Shown here one piece after another: positions 59,557 through 64,000 of a DNA stretch of 64,000 nucleotides. The stretch's first letter is position 1, and each line of letters starts with the position of its first letter. The position numbers were made by a program, and so were the translations under genes. The notes under the pieces are model-generated. The model ran no database searches, was not told the origin of the DNA, and worked only from the letters and a program-made list of their open reading frames with translations. The DNA is from Linyphia triangularis (Eukaryota; Arthropoda; Arachnida; Araneae; Linyphiidae): positions 58,391,242-58,455,241 of the forward strand of contig OZ021731.1 in assembly GCA_963978545.1 (NCBI GenBank). The letters are read 5' to 3'.

Positions 59557-60497
59557 ACTGGAAGTTTTTAAATGTTGATGTACAGTTTTAAAATTGAAAT
59601 GATTTATTTATAAGAGGGGATGGAGAATAATAAATTGTATTTCGTGGATTTTTAACAAGTTTATTATTATTATTTTAAACGTGTATTTTGGAGCTATGCT
59701 CGAGTTTCGGACAGGATTGGCCCACCTTCCAGAACCCCTATATCCGACATTGACCAATGTTTCTGTGATACCTAGATAATTGAATACAGGTTGGATGGTC
59801 AGTAATTATTTTACTAATAAACCAATAAATGTCGTCTGTAATAACAGGAACCTATCATTTATTTGATCCTAGGAATAATTTTCAAAGCTTATATTAACTT
59901 TTTTTAAATTTAAATTGGACAAATTGATGAAAGGTTAAATATTTAGTTAATGTTTTTTTTTTTTTTTTATATATATATATCTTTGGTTAAGAAAGGATTA
60001 AAATTTATTTCATTTTTTGGAAGAAAAATCTAATGGAAAATTTTTCTTAAACGTATTTAAGCTACGGAACACTTTAATTTATAGTAGAACAAGGTTGGTT
60101 AAAGAACAGTTATTTATTCAACAAAGTTGATAAATAATTCAACTTTGGTAAAAATTTTGCCAAATTTGTTGAATAAATAATTGTTGTAGAAAATTCTAGA
60201 TTTTTTTTGGAAAAGGCATCATAATAAAATATCACATTAAAAACCATTTGCATAACCTTAATTAATTTGCAGATCAATATAAAAGTAGCCTTAGATACAA
60301 ATGAAATCAAGAGAAGATTGTTCTTATAAAAATAAAAAATAAATAAAAACTTTTAAAAATAAAAATTGTATAAAATAAGTCGAAATTGACAATTTCAAGA
60401 TTTCAAGATCAACAATTAAGGACAGATATTCAAAACCTTATCAGATAGTCAAATCCTTTCCAATAAGTTTTATTAATATTAATTCCTATGAAAAACC
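59557..60497. other. Gene-free AT-rich interval
   Basis: I see a (TA)n tract near 59969-59982 and an inverted 'caactttg' pair near 60122-60145, but no gene. Confidence 0.4.
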
Positions 60498-60653
60498 CGT
60501 GCTGGCTTCTAGACCGCGAGGTTGCGGGTTCGAGTCCCGTGTAGGCATGGGTGTTTGTAAATGTATGTTGGTTTGTTAAATGACGAAATGTTTCGGCGCA
60601 TTATAGCCCTCGTGTTGCTGACGGCGCCAGATAATCTGAATACAACCAACCAA
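60498..60653 (+). mobile_element. SINE A copy 12, 5'-truncated with perfect duplication
   Basis: Starts within the tRNA-like head at GTGCTGGCTTCTAGACC, lacking the first 20 or so bases, and is otherwise complete. A perfect 13-bp duplication CCTATGAAAAACC lies at 60485-60497 and 60654-60666. Confidence 0.92.
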
Positions 60654-60666
60654 CCTATGAAAAACC

Positions 60667-62076
60667 ATAAAAACTATCTTCCAAACTTTTAAAATGATGT
60701 AATTTTTTATTTTTTTCCCCCTTGATCACATTAGTTAGTATGCTATGAAGATCTATTGATTCCCAAAGGTTCTAGAAGGATAAGAACTGCAAATTCTTAT
60801 CCCTATTTATTCTCAACTGCTCCCTATTTATTCTCAACTCACCTATCAATGATGAAGTTGCAATGACTAGTCCTTTCTCAACTGTAAATTCTTCACAACC
60901 TCAGGACTTTTGCTTTTGAAAACCAAAAGCTTGTTTGCATTGAGAGGTAGAGTGGTGACGTCGTGCGAAAACCGGGGATGAAAAGATGACGTCAGACCCT
61001 CCCCCCTCTGTGTCTAAGGGCATGGAGGGGAGGTTGGAAGAGTCCAGATGAAAAGGGGTGTGGGTTTAGGAGGTTTTTATTTTGGTTTTTACACTTAAGT
61101 CCCTGCAACATCCATCGCCAACCTTGAAATCTTTGGCAGTGGAGATTTGAATTGAGGTTTTGGACAGGTTCTGGTGATCTTTGAGATTGTGTGAAAACTG
61201 GTTCAAAGAGTTAAGTGATTTTTGTTATTGTATATGCGATGACGTACCTCCTCGATATTTTAAACCATGCCGTGGTTGGTAGCCAAGGTTGCATTTACCC
61301 CGAACTAATTCGGTGGAGATTTTTGTTTGTGATCAAAATTCACCTAATCCGTTTTAGTGAAATTTTTGAGAATGAGAAATATTTTGAAATTCAGTTTAAA
61401 ATTAAAATAAGCTTTCAAAAAGGTTTTTAAGAAAATTATTAGAATGAAATTGAAATTTGCCCTGTGTGTACTCGAAGAAAGATAAAATATTGTGGTATAA
61501 AAAAAAACTATTTTGAACAGTTTTCTTTTTCTTATGCTATCACCCTTTCCCTTTTCTTCACGTATACTGAGGTCAAATTTTGAATCATTCTGACGAATGT
61601 TTCTTTTCTTTTTGTACAGCATTTTGAAATAATCTCCCGGGAGTGATTATAAATTAAATTTAACTTTCAAAAAGTATGGCATTTTTACTTGTGCCAAATC
61701 ATGGCTTTCAACAAGCAATGGTATGGCATAACAAAAAATAGTTCAGATTTTTTTTTCTATTGCCATACCATTTCCCCTGTCTTCGAGTATATACATACAG
61801 GCCTAATTTCAGGTCATTCTGACCTGTGATTTTTTTTAATATCTTGACTGCCACCTTACGTTGAAATTTATTTCCTTTCATAAACTTTTTATTTTTTAAT
61901 AAATTTGTATAATTGTATTTTCTGTTCATTTAAGCCAAATCTGATTTTTTATTCGCTTTCCTGATGAAATCTATTCATACTTACACTGTTATGCTAAGAG
62001 TTTCCTCGTAGCTGTACAAATATGGCAAGTAATGAAGAGACGAGATAACTAGTCGCAGGCGTCCTGGGCAAGTAAA
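60667..62076. other. Gene-free interval with short palindromes
   Basis: The stretch 60930-61100 is less AT-rich and holds GACGTC motifs, but no exon with splice sites. At 61719-61772, AATGGTATGGCA and TGCCATACCATT form a perfect 12-bp hairpin, and a diverged relative of this 130-bp segment lies about 250 bp upstream. Confidence 0.4.
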
Positions 62077-62254
62077 TGCCGACCAAACGGTATAGTAGTT
62101 AGCGTGCTAGCCTCTGGACCGCGAGTTTGCGGGTTCGAGTCCCGTGTTAGGCATGGGTGTTAGTAAATGTATGTTGGCTTGTCTAATGACGAATGTTTCG
62201 GCGCATTATAGCCCTCGTGTTGCTGACGGCGCCAGATAATCTGAATACAACCAA
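62077..62254 (+). mobile_element. SINE A copy 13
   Basis: Full-length copy with a perfect 14-bp duplication CCTGGGCAAGTAAA at 62063-62076 and 62255-62268. Confidence 0.92.
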
Positions 62255-62510
62255 CCTGGGCAAGTAAACAACCTACGAGAAATCTCGTAGTTGGCAGTCA
62301 ACGTGTTAAAAGATTTTTTAAGGTTGAACTTTAATTATAAACAACCTTTAATTTGTCGTAATTTACATTACATTCTCCCTAATATCATTATATATTCCTT
62401 CATACAAATAATTGCAATATTTTAAAATTACAATTTGCTACTAGGATTTGCAGTTAAATAAGGATCAATATGATTTTTTTGCGATTCTAATCATTGGATG
62501 TACAGTCATT

Positions 62511-62945
62511 CAGGGTAACTTTGAACCATAGGGTGTAACTTTGCACCACCTCCTAGTTTTCAGTATTTTTGGGTTTAAAAAGCTTCTCATGATCCACTGC
62601 TGCAAACTGCTGGCAAGATTGTGAAATTGGCTTTTTGCTTGATAGTTTAAAAAATGAATTGACAAAATAGTACATAATTTATTTGGCCATTCAGTTGTAT
62701 TTCTGGAGTACTGTTTTCAAGTTCCATTTCAATGCTTATTTGAAGTTGATGTAAATCAACTAATTTATGCAAGTAAGTATCAACTTACCACTTTATCAGC
62801 TATATAATTTTCTGAAAAAAGTGAAATTGTTAGTAGCTAATGGTTGTTTATTTACTAATATTTGGTAAAAAGCAAAAAACCAAAAAACTATCATTTTACC
62901 ACATATTCAGTGCAACTTTGAGCCGGTTCAAAGTTAGGCTGATGA
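62511..62945. mobile_element. Candidate TIR element with 'aactttg' motifs
   Basis: 'gggtaactttgaacc' and 'gtgtaactttgcacc' at the left face 'gtgcaactttgagccgg' and 'ttcaaagttaggctg' at the right in partly inverted arrangement. No duplication was defined, so the boundaries are tentative. Confidence 0.35.
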
Positions 62946-63179
62946 CAGTGTGTAATGTATAAACTGCACATATAATTCATATTTTATTCTAATTTATTTT
63001 TGGTTGCTTTTAAATACATTTATATATATACAAATGCAATTTAATTTATGGAATCTTTCCTTGCATGCAAAATCCTATAAAATGAAAATATTGAGAGTGA
63101 ATTCAAGAAGTACCTTAAAATATTAGAAATAATGATCTAGCAGTCATTCACAGAACTAAAAAAAAAAAAAAATTGCCAC

Positions 63180-63915
63180 CTGTGATGGCTGTAAAAAGCG
63201 TTTCGGTTGAGGAAGTGAAAAATCTATAAGCACAAAAAATAAATGGTAAAGGAATATGTACAGCAAGGACATGATGGGATTGGCTAAAGTCCTCTACTAT
63301 ATGAACTCCTGGGAAAGAGCAAGAGTAAAAGTCCTAAACTAGATGACCCACCTAAAGGTTGTGTGGTTAGAGCTCTGGCCCCGCATACCAAATGTTCCGA
63401 TTTCGAATACCAGGTTAGTCATGGATGTTCGTTGTAATTCGGAATCCACGTTAAGCAGTAGGTCGTTGAGCGTATAAACAAACCAACCTGAACTAGATAA
63501 TACAGGTGACAGTGTACGTGCAACACTGTCATTTTCGGATTAGATGAAAGTTGGACAATAAAGACATGATAGAGGTTTATACTGCTCAAATTGTTGGGAG
63601 AATGTTACTGAAAAGTCAGAGATTGTTCAAGTGGTGGCTGTTAAACACATCAATGAGGCAGGAATTTTATACACAGAGCATGCACGTATTTTAAATTTTG
63701 GTTAGGGCATATGCAAAGTTTACGACCACGTAATTATTCAATACGATGGAGAAATATACCCAGACCAAATTGACTTAAAAGACAAAGTGATATTTGGTGG
63801 TTCATGAAGAAATCTGCTGCATATTGGAAATGGCCCAATATTAATGGTGATATGTGGTATGAAAAAGTAGGCGTGTTTAAAAAATTATCACCAGAAATTA
63901 TTATTCCAGCTAGAA
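63180..63915 (+). pseudogene. Decayed coding fragment with an AAYWKWP motif
   Basis: Broken plus-strand frames give SEIVQVVAVKHINEAG, then HVIIQYDGEIYPDQI, then, after a shift, KKSAAYWKWPNINGDMWYEK and VFKKLSPEIIIPA. The pattern (YDGE.YPG.., K.A..WKWP....MWY....VLKKL.P) recalls a C-terminal domain of uncharacterised arthropod proteins often carried in repeats. Stops and shifts show decay. A SINE B copy is inserted at 63346-63489. Confidence 0.45.
63346..63489 (+). mobile_element. SINE B copy 3
   Basis: Head TGTGTGGTTAGAGCTCTGGC, body GGATGTTCGTTGTAATTCGG, tail GTCGTTGAGCGTATAAAC. A perfect 8-bp duplication AACTAGAT lies at 63337-63344 and 63491-63498. Confidence 0.78.
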
Positions 63916-63917
63916 CA

Positions 63918-64000
63918 CACGTGCCGGGTTCAAATCAAGGATTAGGCATGGATGTTCGTTGTGGTTCGGAATCCACGTTATGCTGTAGGTCCCGTACTGA
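63918..64000 (+). mobile_element. SINE B copy 4, cut by the window end
   Basis: 'gccgggttcaaatcaaggat' then GGATGTTCGTTGTGGTTCGG and GGAATCCACGTTATGCTG. The head before the B box is missing or degraded. Confidence 0.7.

Overview
The window looks like nuclear DNA of an arthropod. It is strongly AT-rich, has spliced genes with GT-AG introns and AATAAA signals, and is crowded with tRNA-derived SINEs, TIR transposons and one BEL/Pao retrotransposon. A spider (chelicerate) is my best guess. It rests only on a remembered resemblance of the Tc1 transposase and the SINE and LTR types to orb-weaver repeats, so it is an inference.

Two host genes can be supported, convergent and tail to tail. Gene 1 (+) has a first coding exon at 12262-12351 encoding a signal-anchor-like membrane segment and a terminal exon at 15225-16112, with a poly(A) signal at 16221. 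The joined product is about 325 residues and I do not recognise it. Gene 2 (-) is a small charged protein of about 121 residues. It is split over four phase-0 exons spread across 31 kb (52514-52534, 50150-50221, 35353-35520, 21647-21751), with a poly(A) signal at 21572. Three of its exons are too short, or too closely bounded by introns, to appear as clean long ORFs.

Between and inside these genes lies repeat DNA. The 3' end of gene 1 with its downstream flank (15812-17465) is present again as a large inverted copy (23845-27154) inside the last intron of gene 2. A Tc1 element (25413-26958) with TA duplications splits that copy. A full-length BEL/Pao element (29053-35006) with an intact 1720-codon ORF and equal-length LTRs sits in the same intron. 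The 18.7-19.8 kb region holds a decayed copy of a multicopy uncharacterised gene, and 63.2-63.9 kb holds another decayed coding fragment.

The most abundant repeat is a roughly 180-bp SINE (here 'SINE A') with a tRNA-Arg(TCT)-like head and an ACCA-rich tail. Most copies carry perfect 11-14 bp target-site duplications. It has inserted into a hAT element, a TTAA-type MITE, a dispersed repeat and a second SINE family ('SINE B', tRNA-Ala-like), so it is the youngest layer. Non-autonomous TIR elements with diagnostic duplications include two hAT (8 bp), several TTAA elements, two TTA-flanked PIF/Harbinger-like elements sharing one TTA, and a TA-flanked element with seven internal copies of its end motif. 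Tandem repeats with periods of 24, 28, 79, 119, about 225 and 333 bp are also present.

The remaining stretches (2.4-4.8, 8.5-9.3, 14.1-15.2, 19.9-21.5, 49.0-50.1, 56.1-58.0 and 59.6-62.0 kb) show no gene I can support. I found no rRNA, functional tRNA or CRISPR array.
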